Assembly (NCBI RefSeq): GCF_040218225.1
Contig: NZ_JAVJQO010000008.1
Span: forward strand, 1 to 64,000
Reading direction: 5' to 3'
DNA from: Gracilimonas sp.
GTDB lineage: Bacteria; Bacteroidota; Rhodothermia; Balneolales; Balneolaceae
DNA length: 64,000 nucleotides
Below the pieces are notes generated by a model. That model saw only the letters and a list, made by a program, of their open reading frames with translations. It had not been told where the DNA came from and did no database searches. This document shows, piece by piece, positions 34,284 through 43,360 of this stretch. Numbering within the stretch: position 1 is the first letter of the stretch; each line of letters starts with the position of its first letter. A program made the translations under genes and the position numbers.

Positions 34284-36599
34284 ATGCAGATTAAAAAACA
34301 CTTTATAGCGTTTATTGCACTTGGTGTGGCTTTTACGGGTTGTGAAATTCCGAAATCACCGAATTTCAAGACCTCTCACAAAGTTGAAGCCCCCGTGATG
34401 TATAACAAAACGTTTCAATTCATGGGAGACTCTACGATGTCGGTGATGATTGATACGTCAGGCACAGACTTCGATTCTTTGTTTACAATAGATGGCGATG
34501 ACTTCATCACGATCTCAAAAGAACAGGATTTCAACTTTGGGGAGCTAGATGATGCCATTCCTGTCATTGATGTGGACCCGACTTCTTTTGACGCAGCGGT
34601 AGGAGAGATTGAGATAACAGACTTTTCCTCAGGATCCGGAGATTTGGGTTCGGCTAATATCGAGGAAGTAACGGGATCTGATCCAAACTTTGTGCCGGCA
34701 GGCACGCCAATCCCGGCTGGAAGTAATGCTTCTGCTCCGGTAAGAATTGGTATTGGTGCCAATACCGACTTTTTCCGAAGTGCAACCATTAAAAATGGAT
34801 CATTGGTCGTTGAATTGACGAACAGTTTAGGCTTCGATTTCCAGACGGCAAACATTCAGGTTATTGATACTACTACCAATACACCGATCGGGAGTGCTGC
34901 TACATTTAGTGCTGCTGATGGAAATCAGTTAACAGATGGAGCAACTCAAACAGCGGCTATCGACTTTTCTGATGGAGATCAACTACGTAATCTTGGGGTT
35001 GAAATTGTTGTATCCTGGAATAACTTTAATTTCCCTGCCAACCCACAGGAGCTGGTCGTTAACTCTGTGAATGGTCAAAACCTGATTGCCTCACAGGTAC
35101 AGGCAGCACTGGATGAGCAAGACTTTTCCACGACCAGTACAGCTACTTTCAGTAATGAGGAGTTTGAATTCACCGATGCAAGTCACTTCATCAGGATGAA
35201 TGCAGGTGAAATTGACATTGCACCTATCCAAAATGACCTGGAATTTTCTATTGATGTAACCATCGACTTTGCTGATATCAGAAATTGTCCGGCTTCTGTT
35301 GCTAACAACATTCCGGAGATTACAAGCGTGAACCCTCTGCAGATTTCATATACCGAAGCCAATAACACGGAGATATCGAGAGCAGGAAGTTCAAATCGTG
35401 TAACTATTCCATTGGCTGAATGTGAAGTTTATGCCACTAATAACGAGGTTACGTTTACTATAAGTGCGGCTACCGAAAACACGAAGTCTGCCCCTCAGGG
35501 AGACCAGATCCGTGTAATTAATGAGAATCAGTCTGTTGCTTCTTCAGTTACTATTTCAGGATTGGAGATCGAGAGGGCTACGGGTGTTATCAAGCAGCAA
35601 ACGGTATTGTTGAATACCGAAGATGAAACTGACTTTGATGATGACTTAGCGCTCTTTAATGACAATGAGGCTGAGATTACCGAGATTGATGGATTGAACG
35701 ATCTTTCATCACAACTAAGTAACCTGAATTTCACCAACCCGATTCTTTCCATTAACTATTCAACCAATATCAGTGTGCCTACCACTATTTACGGAGCTTT
35801 TGTAGGTACCAATGGTGATGGAGAGCAGGTTTACCTGAGAGGAACCGGCGGAGATTTTGACGTAGAATCTACAGATCCAATCGACGGACTTTTCAAGAAT
35901 GCAGGTGATCCTCTTGATGCCGATGAGATGATTAAGTTTTCACTGGCTGAGAATTTGAATGGGGATGATATCAACGCTTCCATTCAGTTCGACCGTACCA
36001 ATACCAATGTGGATGTTTTCCTGAATAATCTTCCTTCTGAAATTCGCTTTATAGGTAAAGCCGTTGTGAATGAAGATGAAGATGAGGCCACTATTATTGA
36101 CCCTCTGAACTTCGATCCTAAAATCAGTGTCGATATTCCATTGAGGCTCTCAACAAATCAGCCTATAACCTATACGGATACGGTAGAACAGGATTTGGGT
36201 GGTGTTCCTTCTCCAGAACAGGGAGATCAGAGTTCCATTAGTCAGGGTATTATCGCTATCGATTATGAAAACGGATTCCCTCTCGGCGTTGATCTGGAGA
36301 TCACATTTCTGGATTCATTACAGAACGAGTTTTCTCCTATAAATGTATCACTGGATGATATAAGCTTATTGCCTTCGCAGATTGGTACCGACCGATTTTC
36401 TGATCATGCAAATCCCGGCAGTGGAACTATTGAGATTGCACTGAACCAGGAACAACTGGACCAACTTTATAAGACAAGATTTTTGGAGGTTTCGGCTTCA
36501 TTACAAACAACAAATAATGAAGACGTAAAAATACGAACTACCGATTACATCACTTTGTCGGTTCGTGCTGAGTTAACCATCGAATCGGAGGTAAAGTAA
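34284..36599 (+). CDS. Large beta-rich lipoprotein of unknown function
   Basis: 771 residues. Leader with lipobox VAFTGC (Cys20). The body is strongly acidic and beta-rich, with Asp/Asn/Thr-rich strands (FDSLFTIDGDDFITI, SSGSGDLGSANIEEVTGSD, DETDFDDDLALFNDNEAEITEI) that suggest several stacked beta-sandwich or calcium-binding-like modules, but no catalytic motif is visible. I do not recognise a family by name. The next gene begins one nucleotide after the stop and encodes a DUF5723-type outer-membrane protein, so the two very likely form a lipoprotein plus beta-barrel pair at the outer membrane. That partnership is inferred from the tight spacing. Confidence 0.75.
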   Translation: MQIKKHFIAFIALGVAFTGCEIPKSPNFKTSHKVEAPVMYNKTFQFMGDSTMSVMIDTSGTDFDSLFTIDGDDFITISKEQDFNFGELDDAIPVIDVDPTSFDAAVGEIEITDFSSGSGDLGSANIEEVTGSDPNFVPAGTPIPAGSNASAPVRIGIGANTDFFRSATIKNGSLVVELTNSLGFDFQTANIQVIDTTTNTPIGSAATFSAADGNQLTDGATQTAAIDFSDGDQLRNLGVEIVVSWNNFNFPANPQELVVNSVNGQNLIASQVQAALDEQDFSTTSTATFSNEEFEFTDASHFIRMNAGEIDIAPIQNDLEFSIDVTIDFADIRNCPASVANNIPEITSVNPLQISYTEANNTEISRAGSSNRVTIPLAECEVYATNNEVTFTISAATENTKSAPQGDQIRVINENQSVASSVTISGLEIERATGVIKQQTVLLNTEDETDFDDDLALFNDNEAEITEIDGLNDLSSQLSNLNFTNPILSINYSTNISVPTTIYGAFVGTNGDGEQVYLRGTGGDFDVESTDPIDGLFKNAGDPLDADEMIKFSLAENLNGDDINASIQFDRTNTNVDVFLNNLPSEIRFIGKAVVNEDEDEATIIDPLNFDPKISVDIPLRLSTNQPITYTDTVEQDLGGVPSPEQGDQSSISQGIIAIDYENGFPLGVDLEITFLDSLQNEFSPINVSLDDISLLPSQIGTDRFSDHANPGSGTIEIALNQEQLDQLYKTRFLEVSASLQTTNNEDVKIRTTDYITLSVRAELTIESEVK

Positions 36600-36600
36600 G

Positions 36601-38133
36601 ATGAATAAAAGGGTATATAATAAGATTATGAAAAAAGGTTTATTCTTAACATTAGTTATTGGTTTCGCGACTACGTCATTGTTTGCACAATCAAGGCACT
36701 ACACTTCCCAATCCCTTGCAATGGGAAGTGGGGGTACTGCCTATGTGGATGGATATCATGCCAACTTTGTGAATCCTGCGAACCTGATGCTGGATATTCA
36801 CCGCAATAACACTCAGATAGGTCTGATAAATATTGGGGTGAAGGCTGGCGGAAGCCTGGCTAACGTTGCCGTTTACAATAAGTACCTGACAACGGGAGAA
36901 TTAATAGCCGGGGATACCCGAACCAATATGCTGAACGCTTGGTTTGGTGAAAGTTCTTCCAACGAACGCGAGCTTTCTGCTACATTCAGCATGGCACCGC
37001 TTGGAGTTTCTCATCGTGCGGCTAAACAAGCCTTTAGTGTTGCTTCAAGAGTTCGGGTTACCGAAGACTTTGCGATTAACAAGGGAATGGCTGAACTCAT
37101 GACCTATGGCCTGGATTCTGACAAGTTTTCTACACCAACACCGGTTAACTTCAGTTCCAATACCGTAGCTTTTGCGGAAGTATCCGTAGGTTATGCACGG
37201 GAGCTGGACTTTATTAATATCCCGGATCTGTTTTTTGCCAAAGACATTAAATTGTATGTGGGAGCAGCTCCGAAATATTTGTATGGTGTTTATACTGCGG
37301 ATCTTGATTTCAACTCTACTCTGCAGATAGATGACGGTTCAAATGGTTCAAATTTTACCATTAACCATGATTTCAATTACAGCCTGCAAACCATTGGTGA
37401 GCTTTCCCGTCAGCTTCAGGCATACGAAGCTGCCTACAATCAGGATAACAATGCTGAATTTGGAGATTATGTAGAGTTTGGAGATGCTACCGACGATCTG
37501 AGTTCCCCACAAGCAACAGGCTTTGGCCTGGATATTGGTGGTACACTGGAAATGGATATTTCTTCCGTTCCGATTCCTCTTTTTGTCAGAAAACAAAAGA
37601 CATTGCGTATTTCAATGTCGATTACTGACATGGGTAAACTGACCTATGACAAAGATCCTTCAAGTATTTATGCTGATGGTTCCTTTAGTTATCAGGGAGC
37701 GGGCGATGAAGATGAGTTTTCGAACTTTTTCGATAATCTCTCCGACAGTCTCCAGAATGATGTATATGGTCAGTTCAATTCTGAGCAGACGGATGGTATA
37801 ACCTACAATCTTCCATCTATGTATAATTTCGGAGCTTCTCTGGAGATGGGTAAACTTCTTCTGGCTTTGGACTATGGAATCGGATTCAACAAAAACGGCC
37901 TGAACTCAGACCGAAGTGTACTTAGCCTTGGTGCTCAGTACCGACTGTTTGGTTTTGTGCCTATCCGTGTTGGAACCCGTGTTGGAGGATATTCTTCAGC
38001 TTCTTACTCAGCCGGTATAGGACTAGACTTCAACTTCCTGGAGTTTACTGTTGGAGCATCCAATGTGGGTAACTCTGAGAACTTTGGGTCTTCTGCTGGT
38101 GTAGCCTGGAGTGGAATCCTGCTTCGATTCTGA
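36601..38133 (+). CDS. DUF5723-like outer-membrane beta-barrel protein
   Basis: 510 residues; an in-frame ATG at 36628 gives a cleaner signal peptide (KKGLFLTLVIGFATTSLFAQ). The opening of the mature part, SRHYTSQSLAMGSGGTAYVDGYHANFVNPANLML, matches the start of DUF5723/PorV-like outer-membrane barrels, where 'NPA' follows a Gly-rich stretch. The rest alternates short aromatic strands (LLALDYGIGFN, FVPIRVGTRVGGY, FLEFTVGASNVG), and the chain ends in SGILLRF, an aromatic C-terminal strand as in outer-membrane barrels. Function unknown. Coupled to the upstream lipoprotein gene. Confidence 0.75.
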   Translation: MNKRVYNKIMKKGLFLTLVIGFATTSLFAQSRHYTSQSLAMGSGGTAYVDGYHANFVNPANLMLDIHRNNTQIGLINIGVKAGGSLANVAVYNKYLTTGELIAGDTRTNMLNAWFGESSSNERELSATFSMAPLGVSHRAAKQAFSVASRVRVTEDFAINKGMAELMTYGLDSDKFSTPTPVNFSSNTVAFAEVSVGYARELDFINIPDLFFAKDIKLYVGAAPKYLYGVYTADLDFNSTLQIDDGSNGSNFTINHDFNYSLQTIGELSRQLQAYEAAYNQDNNAEFGDYVEFGDATDDLSSPQATGFGLDIGGTLEMDISSVPIPLFVRKQKTLRISMSITDMGKLTYDKDPSSIYADGSFSYQGAGDEDEFSNFFDNLSDSLQNDVYGQFNSEQTDGITYNLPSMYNFGASLEMGKLLLALDYGIGFNKNGLNSDRSVLSLGAQYRLFGFVPIRVGTRVGGYSSASYSAGIGLDFNFLEFTVGASNVGNSENFGSSAGVAWSGILLRF

Positions 38134-38198
38134 TTTTAATAATAAACTGAATTAAATTTTTAGCAAGCTCGTTTTAGGTGCCGAATCAAATAGGCACT

Positions 38199-38531
38199 AT
38201 GACGAGCTTTGCTATTTATGAGATTTTAGGTTTTATCCTGGCGCTGCCATTAAGCTACACAATGGCATGGTTTGCCCGGAAGTACTCCCGGGACACATAT
38301 AAGGATGAACTTGAACGACTTTTTTCTGCCATGTGGAGTGGAAGGGAAGAAGATGAGCTCAATGCCTGGTTGCGGGTTAAGCAAATATTTATGGATAAAA
38401 AAGCTCCGAAAAAAATGAAGTACATCCATAAGAAGATTGAAGAGCTGAATAAACAAAATCTGTACAGCAAATCAATGGTAGATGACAAAGGCAGAATTGA
38501 AGAGCAAAAACAATCAAAGCCGGTTCACTGA
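38199..38531 (+). CDS. Small single-helix membrane protein, unknown function
   Basis: 110 residues from the ATG at 38199; a GTG at 38178 would add MPNQIGT. One N-terminal membrane helix (FAIYEILGFILALPLSYTMAWF) is followed by a basic, helical cytoplasmic region (WFARKYSRDTYKDELERLF, KKMKYIHKKIEELNKQN). No named family recognised. The stop overlaps the 3' end of the oppositely transcribed oxidoreductase gene by 18 nt, so the two transcripts are antisense at their tails. Confidence 0.6.
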   Translation: MTSFAIYEILGFILALPLSYTMAWFARKYSRDTYKDELERLFSAMWSGREEDELNAWLRVKQIFMDKKAPKKMKYIHKKIEELNKQNLYSKSMVDDKGRIEEQKQSKPVH

Positions 38532-39599
38532 TACTTCTTTTGGAATAGCAGAACCGCGAATAATATAGTCTGTTAATGACTTTCCGAGGTAAACGCTATA
38601 CAGCAATCCCTTGGAACCCAACCCGGTGAAAACAAACATATTTTCTATCTCAGGATGAGAACCCAGGACAGGCTTTTTATTTGGCATTGAAGCCCGCACA
38701 CCAGCCCACTGGTCTACAAGTTTGGCTTCCTTAAATAAAGAGGGATAGACACCCCCCAGCCGGTCTGTAAGGTATTCCAGCCCTTCAATGTCCGGTTCAA
38801 TATCATCGAAATGGTGCTCGTATGTACTTCCGGCTACAAAGCGGTGATCAGATATGGAGGCGATATACCCAAGTGCAGAAATGGAGTAGTCAAACTTTCG
38901 TGTTTTGGGAGATTCAAAAACAGCAACCTGTCCTTTTATAGCATGAAGGGGAAGAAAATTCCAATACTCAGAATCCGCAGTATATGAGCCGGCTGCGAAA
39001 ACAACCGAGTTGGTTTCTATGGTTCCATGATCGCTGAAATTAAGTCTAAAACCAGTCCCTTTTTCATGGATGCTATAGTCAGCATTGATTCGTATTTCTA
39101 AGCCTTGCTTGTTAAGGAAGTCAGCTTTCGATTTCAGATATGTTGGAACGTTAACAGTTAGTCCATGCGGTAGCCACATTCCACCTTCAACACAATGTAA
39201 TTCCGGGTTGATGTCATGAACTTCTTTTTTATCCAGCCAATGGCACCAGTCTTCAGGCCAGTCATTTTTTTCATAGTTATCATGCATTCGCTCGGCCATT
39301 TTTTCATCCTGAGCGGGGCGAAGAATACCTGTTTTATCGAAAAGCCGGACTGGAGTGTGTTCTTGTATTTCTTTTAGGTCTTCATAAACAGCCTGATGAC
39401 ATTTTTCAGCTCGCCAGCTTTTGGTGCCCCAACGACCGGTAGCCGGGTTAACGAGGCCAAGGGGTGTTCCGGAAGCTCCTGAGGCAATTTCACTGGTATC
39501 AATCAGGCAAACCGAGGCTCCGCTGTCAATTAAATGTTTAGAGATAGATAATCCGGCTAGTCCGGCTCCGAGTACACAAAAATCAAATGTTTTACTCAC
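38514..39599 (-). CDS. FAD-dependent DAO-family oxidoreductase
   Basis: 361 residues. FAD-binding GxGxxG in FCVLGAGLAGLSISKHL, followed by the DAO-family stretch VCLIDTSEIASGASGTPLGLVNPATG, a substrate-domain core VVFAAGSYTADSEYW, and the C-terminal TGLGSKGLLYSVYLGKSL that closes the FAD site. The best comparison is the glycine/D-amino-acid oxidase group and the C-terminal half of MnmC; it has no MnmC methyltransferase half. The substrate is not evident. It lies 3 nt after pncA, so it is the last gene of the NAD-salvage operon. Confidence 0.85.
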   Translation of the reverse strand: MSKTFDFCVLGAGLAGLSISKHLIDSGASVCLIDTSEIASGASGTPLGLVNPATGRWGTKSWRAEKCHQAVYEDLKEIQEHTPVRLFDKTGILRPAQDEKMAERMHDNYEKNDWPEDWCHWLDKKEVHDINPELHCVEGGMWLPHGLTVNVPTYLKSKADFLNKQGLEIRINADYSIHEKGTGFRLNFSDHGTIETNSVVFAAGSYTADSEYWNFLPLHAIKGQVAVFESPKTRKFDYSISALGYIASISDHRFVAGSTYEHHFDDIEPDIEGLEYLTDRLGGVYPSLFKEAKLVDQWAGVRASMPNKKPVLGSHPEIENMFVFTGLGSKGLLYSVYLGKSLTDYIIRGSAIPKEVSVNRL

Positions 39600-39602
39600 G
39601 GG

Positions 39603-40211
39603 CTAAATATCTTTTGAATAGGTTAAATTTACTCCGGCGTCTTTCATTTCCTGCATGGCTTTATCAACGGAACCGTTAAGGTCAATTCCGCGAACAGCAT
39701 CTTCTACCAGATTAATTTTATAGCCAAGTTTGAGTCCGTCAAGAACGGTCCATTTTACGCAGAAGTCGGTAGCTAAACCTACCACAAATAATTCATCTAC
39801 ACCACGCTCCTGCAGAAACCCATGTAAACCGGTAACAGTTTCGTTATCATTTTCAAAAAAGGCAGAGTAGGAGTCAATGTGTTTTCGGAATCCTTTTCGT
39901 ACGACTACCTGCGAAGCATTGGTCTCCAAATCAGGGTGAAAGGCTGCGCCTTCAGATCCCTGCACACAATGATCCGGCCATAGCACCTGCTCACCATAAT
40001 CTAGTTCGATGGTTTCGTAGGGCTCTTTGCCTTCGTGATTGGATGCAAAGGATAGATGATCCTGAGGATGCCAGTCCTGCGTTTGAACAATGCAGTCAAA
40101 TTCCGATAACAAATTATTGGTTGGCTGAATGATTTCATCCCCACCTGGAACTGCAAGGGCTCCGCCGGGGCAGAAATCATTTTGTATATCAACCATCACT
40201 AAAGCTCTCAT
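39603..40211 (-). CDS. pncA: Nicotinamidase PncA
   Basis: 202 residues. It hydrolyses nicotinamide to nicotinate and ammonia. The catalytic triad is visible: Asp8 in VMVDIQNDFCPGGAL, Lys in VVRKGFRKHIDSYSAF, and nucleophile Cys151 in GLATDFCVKWT. The metal-binding set is QTQDWHPQDHLSFA (Asp and two His). The motif CPGGALAVPGGDEI is also standard. It sits 4 nt downstream of pncB, whose product uses the nicotinate it makes. Confidence 0.95.
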   Translation of the reverse strand: MRALVMVDIQNDFCPGGALAVPGGDEIIQPTNNLLSEFDCIVQTQDWHPQDHLSFASNHEGKEPYETIELDYGEQVLWPDHCVQGSEGAAFHPDLETNASQVVVRKGFRKHIDSYSAFFENDNETVTGLHGFLQERGVDELFVVGLATDFCVKWTVLDGLKLGYKINLVEDAVRGIDLNGSVDKAMQEMKDAGVNLTYSKDI

Positions 40212-40215
40212 CGTA

Positions 40216-41613
40216 TTAACTATTTTGAACCAGTTGATCTTTCAGTTCGCGTAACTTCTTGCTCACGCCCACTTTGTACACATGGGGATTATCAAAGCGT
40301 TTATGCTCTTGGTTTAGTTTCAATAATCTTTTTTGAGCATATTTTGAACTTTCTTCAGGGGTTGGCAGTGAGATGATGATTTTGCCTGAATCGACTACTT
40401 TATTCAAAAGGGGTTCGGACTTTAGCTGAGAAACCGGGGTGGATTTATGGATTACATGCGGATGGTAAATCATATCCTGATCTTCTTCATCTTCCAGCAA
40501 GACTCCATCACAGTTAAAGCTGCCATCTTCATTAAGGTAGCGCACGACTTTTTTGATATCGGGGAGGGTGATTTTTTCTACGTTCTCTGAGATTTTAAGG
40601 GTAGGGTTATTGTTGATCGAGCTGAGTTTGTATACACCATCAAGGGCAGGGTGATCATAAGCTGTAACTAACTTGGTTCCAACTCCAAACAGGTCAATTG
40701 GTGCTCCCTGATCCAGCAAGCTTTTGATTACATGCTCGTCCAGCTGATTGGAAGCAGCAATTTGAACGTAGTCCAGTCCTGCCTCGTCCAGCATTTTCCG
40801 GCTTTCCCGGGCTAGATAAGCCAAATCACCACTATCGAGACGAATGGCTAATAGCTGATGGCCCTGTTCTTCGATTTCTTTAGCCACTTTAATGGCGTTA
40901 GGAACACCGCTCTTTAACGTATCGTAGGTGTCAACCAACAGGATGGAAGCGTCGGGGTAATGCTCGGCATAAGTTCTGAATGCGAGAAGCTCATCTTCAA
41001 AAGATTGAATCCAGGAATGAGCCATCGTGCCACTCACCTTGATATCATACATCTTGCCTGCCATCACATTTGATGAACCTTCAACACCACCTATAACAGC
41101 TGCTTTGGAGGCTTGCAATCCACCCAAGCCCTGAGATCTGCGTAACCCAAAATCCAGAACGGATTTATCTCCGGCGGCAAGTTTAATTCGTGATGCTTTT
41201 GTGGCAATAAGAGATTCAAAATTGAGGGTGTTTAGCAGCACCGTTTCCAAAATCTGTGTTTCAAGAATATTGCCTTCAACCCGTAGTACCGGTTCGTTTG
41301 CAAAAACAATTTCACCTTCTTTTACCGACCAGATATTACCCTGAAACCTGAAATCTTCTAAATAGCTTAGAAATTCTTTCTTAAATCCCTGCTTTTCCAG
41401 ATAAGCTAATTCATCCTCATGAAATTGAAAATCATTGACGATTTCCAGCAGGTCCGATAAGCCAGCAAAAACTACATATCCGCCTTTAAAGGGGAGCTTG
41501 CGGAAGAAGTAATCAAAGTTGGCGGGCTGTTCGTGACGGCCAGACAAAAAATAGCCCTGAGCCATCGTGAGTTCATAGAAGTCGGTATAAAGTGTAGGTT
41601 TATCTAAGAGCAT
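40216..41613 (-). CDS. pncB: Nicotinate phosphoribosyltransferase PncB
   Basis: 465 residues. It joins nicotinate to phosphoribosyl pyrophosphate with ATP hydrolysis, the committed step of NAD salvage. N-terminal LYTDFYELTMAQGYFLSGRH and NFDYFFRKLPFKGGY, then TMAHSWIQSFEDELLAF (holding the His that is phosphorylated in the family), LLVDTYDTLKSGVPNAI, LAIRLDSGDLAYLAR and DLFGVGTKLVTAYDHPALDGVYKL. The length and motifs fit the TIGR01513 branch. First gene of a pncB-pncA-DAO operon that starts just downstream of the terminator of the lipoprotein operon. Confidence 0.95.
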   Translation of the reverse strand: MLLDKPTLYTDFYELTMAQGYFLSGRHEQPANFDYFFRKLPFKGGYVVFAGLSDLLEIVNDFQFHEDELAYLEKQGFKKEFLSYLEDFRFQGNIWSVKEGEIVFANEPVLRVEGNILETQILETVLLNTLNFESLIATKASRIKLAAGDKSVLDFGLRRSQGLGGLQASKAAVIGGVEGSSNVMAGKMYDIKVSGTMAHSWIQSFEDELLAFRTYAEHYPDASILLVDTYDTLKSGVPNAIKVAKEIEEQGHQLLAIRLDSGDLAYLARESRKMLDEAGLDYVQIAASNQLDEHVIKSLLDQGAPIDLFGVGTKLVTAYDHPALDGVYKLSSINNNPTLKISENVEKITLPDIKKVVRYLNEDGSFNCDGVLLEDEEDQDMIYHPHVIHKSTPVSQLKSEPLLNKVVDSGKIIISLPTPEESSKYAQKRLLKLNQEHKRFDNPHVYKVGVSKKLRELKDQLVQNS

Positions 41614-41630
41614 AGCTTACTTAAAATAAA

Positions 41631-41657
41631 AAGGCCTTCTGTAGTACAGAAAGCCTT
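41631..41657 (-). terminator. Rho-independent terminator after the lipoprotein operon
   Basis: Minus strand AAGGCTTTCTGTA, then TACAGAAGGCCTT (plus coordinates 41657 to 41631), a 12-bp stem with a single mismatch, followed by TTTTATTTT. It ends the 44665-41679 operon just before the pncB start. Confidence 0.85.
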
Positions 41658-41678
41658 AGCAAATCAAAACGTTCGATA

Positions 41679-42284
41679 TTATCCGCGTAGTTTACGGCGT
41701 TCGATAAGCTTCTTAATTTTCTTGTTACCAATCCAGACTTTACGATTGGTTTCCACATCAATAAGCTCAAGATTCACAGAATAAAAGATAGCTGCGTCTT
41801 TTCCACTCAATGATTCATCCATTATAGAACTGATGTTACCGATTAGCATAAAGTCTGCACCAAGTTCCTGGGCCAGTGCCTTGGTCGATTCGTAGGAGGC
41901 AAAGCTTTGCTGATCCTGGCGTTCTTGCCGAATCTGCTGGCGCTCATCCTGGCTTGCCACAACCTGAACCTTTCCACTATTTACAAACGCGCGCTCCATT
42001 TCTTTAGTAATAACTTCTGTATCAATATGCTCCATTGTTTCATTCCGAACATTACCTACAATAGTAACAGGAGGTTCGCTATGGTTTTGGTTGAAGTTAG
42101 ACAACCATGGCTTTGAAACGGCGTCGCTGATCATGTCTTCAGCTACCAGTCGGGCATCCGTATCATTCCAGCGTCCCGAAAGGTCGGTTTGGGTGTCAGC
42201 AGCTACACGGCTTACCTGCTGGGAAGGCCCACAGCCAGTGATAATCAATGAGCATATAAAAAGGGAGAGTGTAAGATATTTCAT
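41679..42284 (-). CDS. LpoB-like penicillin-binding-protein activator lipoprotein
   Basis: 201 residues. Lipobox LIITGC (Cys18). The rest matches the LpoB fold: PPVTIVGNVRNETMEHIDTEVITKEMERAFVNSGKVQVV, then ELGADFMLIGNISSI and VNLELIDVETNRKVWIGNKKIKK. In Gram-negative bacteria LpoB reaches through the peptidoglycan to stimulate PBP1b; in this phylum the family's partner is not established. It is the last gene of a three-lipoprotein operon, 12 nt after the LPP20-like gene, and is followed by a strong terminator. Confidence 0.88.
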   Translation of the reverse strand: MKYLTLSLFICSLIITGCGPSQQVSRVAADTQTDLSGRWNDTDARLVAEDMISDAVSKPWLSNFNQNHSEPPVTIVGNVRNETMEHIDTEVITKEMERAFVNSGKVQVVASQDERQQIRQERQDQQSFASYESTKALAQELGADFMLIGNISSIMDESLSGKDAAIFYSVNLELIDVETNRKVWIGNKKIKKLIERRKLRG

Positions 42285-42296
42285 AGTTCTGGAGGG

Positions 42297-43337
42297 TTAG
42301 TTGATTTGCAAAAGTTCGTTATTTAGAAAGGTATTAAAATCTTTTTCGATTTTTGAGCGTGCAGTAAAATCGGCTCTCTTCAATGCATCGGCATAGGAGG
42401 GGGCTCCATCACGGCCTTCGGTCATATAGGTTTTAAAAGAACGGTTTGTTTGCAGGTCATTAACCTCAATAATCAATTCCCACTTCACAAACTCAGCATC
42501 GTCGCGGTTTAAATCGGCTTTCTGAGTAAGGTAATTTACATTCACGGCAAGAATCGCATTTCCCTTGCTTTCGGAAAGAGTGAACCCGGCATTTTGGAGA
42601 ACACTGGCCACCGCAGCTCTAACGGTTGAAGTGGCATTTTCTGATGCCAACCTGACAATTGCTTTTTGCTGGGCTGTTCTGAATTTTTCCTGCAAGCGAG
42701 CCAGCGTTTCCGTGGCTTCACCACCCGTTCCGGCTCCGCCTCGTATAATGTTGAGTTGGCGTGTTAAGATCTCGTTAGCAGCAGCTATGGCCTGGGCTTT
42801 CTTCAAAAGAACGAGTTTCTGGAGGATGTTTTCTTCACCCGCTGCATTCTGTTCAAATTCATTAATCTTAATGTTGTTATTTGAAATTTCCTGGCTGTAA
42901 ATGCGGGATGATTCAGCGCGGTCCATGCCCGCGAGGGCGTGGTAAGTTCCAAAATTATCCACTTTGGAAGCCAGAATGGTGGTATTCATCAACTCCTGGT
43001 TTGTTCCAATCTTGATATTATTTAAAAGTTGAGAAGTGCTCTCAGAGTAGATCTGGTTATTGATGTTTCGGTCTATAAATTCAGAAGTAACTTGTTCGGT
43101 TGCATCAATATCCATCTGGAAAATTTGCGAAAGGCTGGCAAAGGCATCACCTCTTGCTTCGTTAAGCGTACTTCCGCTTCCTGCTGCCATTAGGTATTTT
43201 TGTTCGTTAAACTCACTAGCTGGATTGTTTGCCCAGCTTGGAATGCCATTGCTTCCCGAAGATGCATTCTGGGATGAACCACATCCATGCAAAAGAAGGG
43301 CGGCAATGGCGCAAAGCACTATCAATTGTTTGTTCAT
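42297..43337 (-). CDS. LPP20-family lipoprotein
   Basis: 346 residues from ATG 43337 (a GTG at 43346 would add MIV). Lipobox LLLHGC. The N-terminal half is the LPP20/FlgT-N-like domain: PSWANNPASEFNEQKYLMAAGSG, then EARGDAFASLSQIFQMDIDA. This fold is recognised in surface lipoproteins and flagellum-associated proteins. The C-terminal half has a beta-rich part with SENATSTVRAAVASVLQNAGF followed by VNYLTQKADLNRDDAEFVKWEL. Middle gene of the operon, between a COG3014-type and an LpoB-type lipoprotein. Confidence 0.85.
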   Translation of the reverse strand: MNKQLIVLCAIAALLLHGCGSSQNASSGSNGIPSWANNPASEFNEQKYLMAAGSGSTLNEARGDAFASLSQIFQMDIDATEQVTSEFIDRNINNQIYSESTSQLLNNIKIGTNQELMNTTILASKVDNFGTYHALAGMDRAESSRIYSQEISNNNIKINEFEQNAAGEENILQKLVLLKKAQAIAAANEILTRQLNIIRGGAGTGGEATETLARLQEKFRTAQQKAIVRLASENATSTVRAAVASVLQNAGFTLSESKGNAILAVNVNYLTQKADLNRDDAEFVKWELIIEVNDLQTNRSFKTYMTEGRDGAPSYADALKRADFTARSKIEKDFNTFLNNELLQIN

Positions 43338-43360
43338 AACGATCACTTAGAGATTCCGTA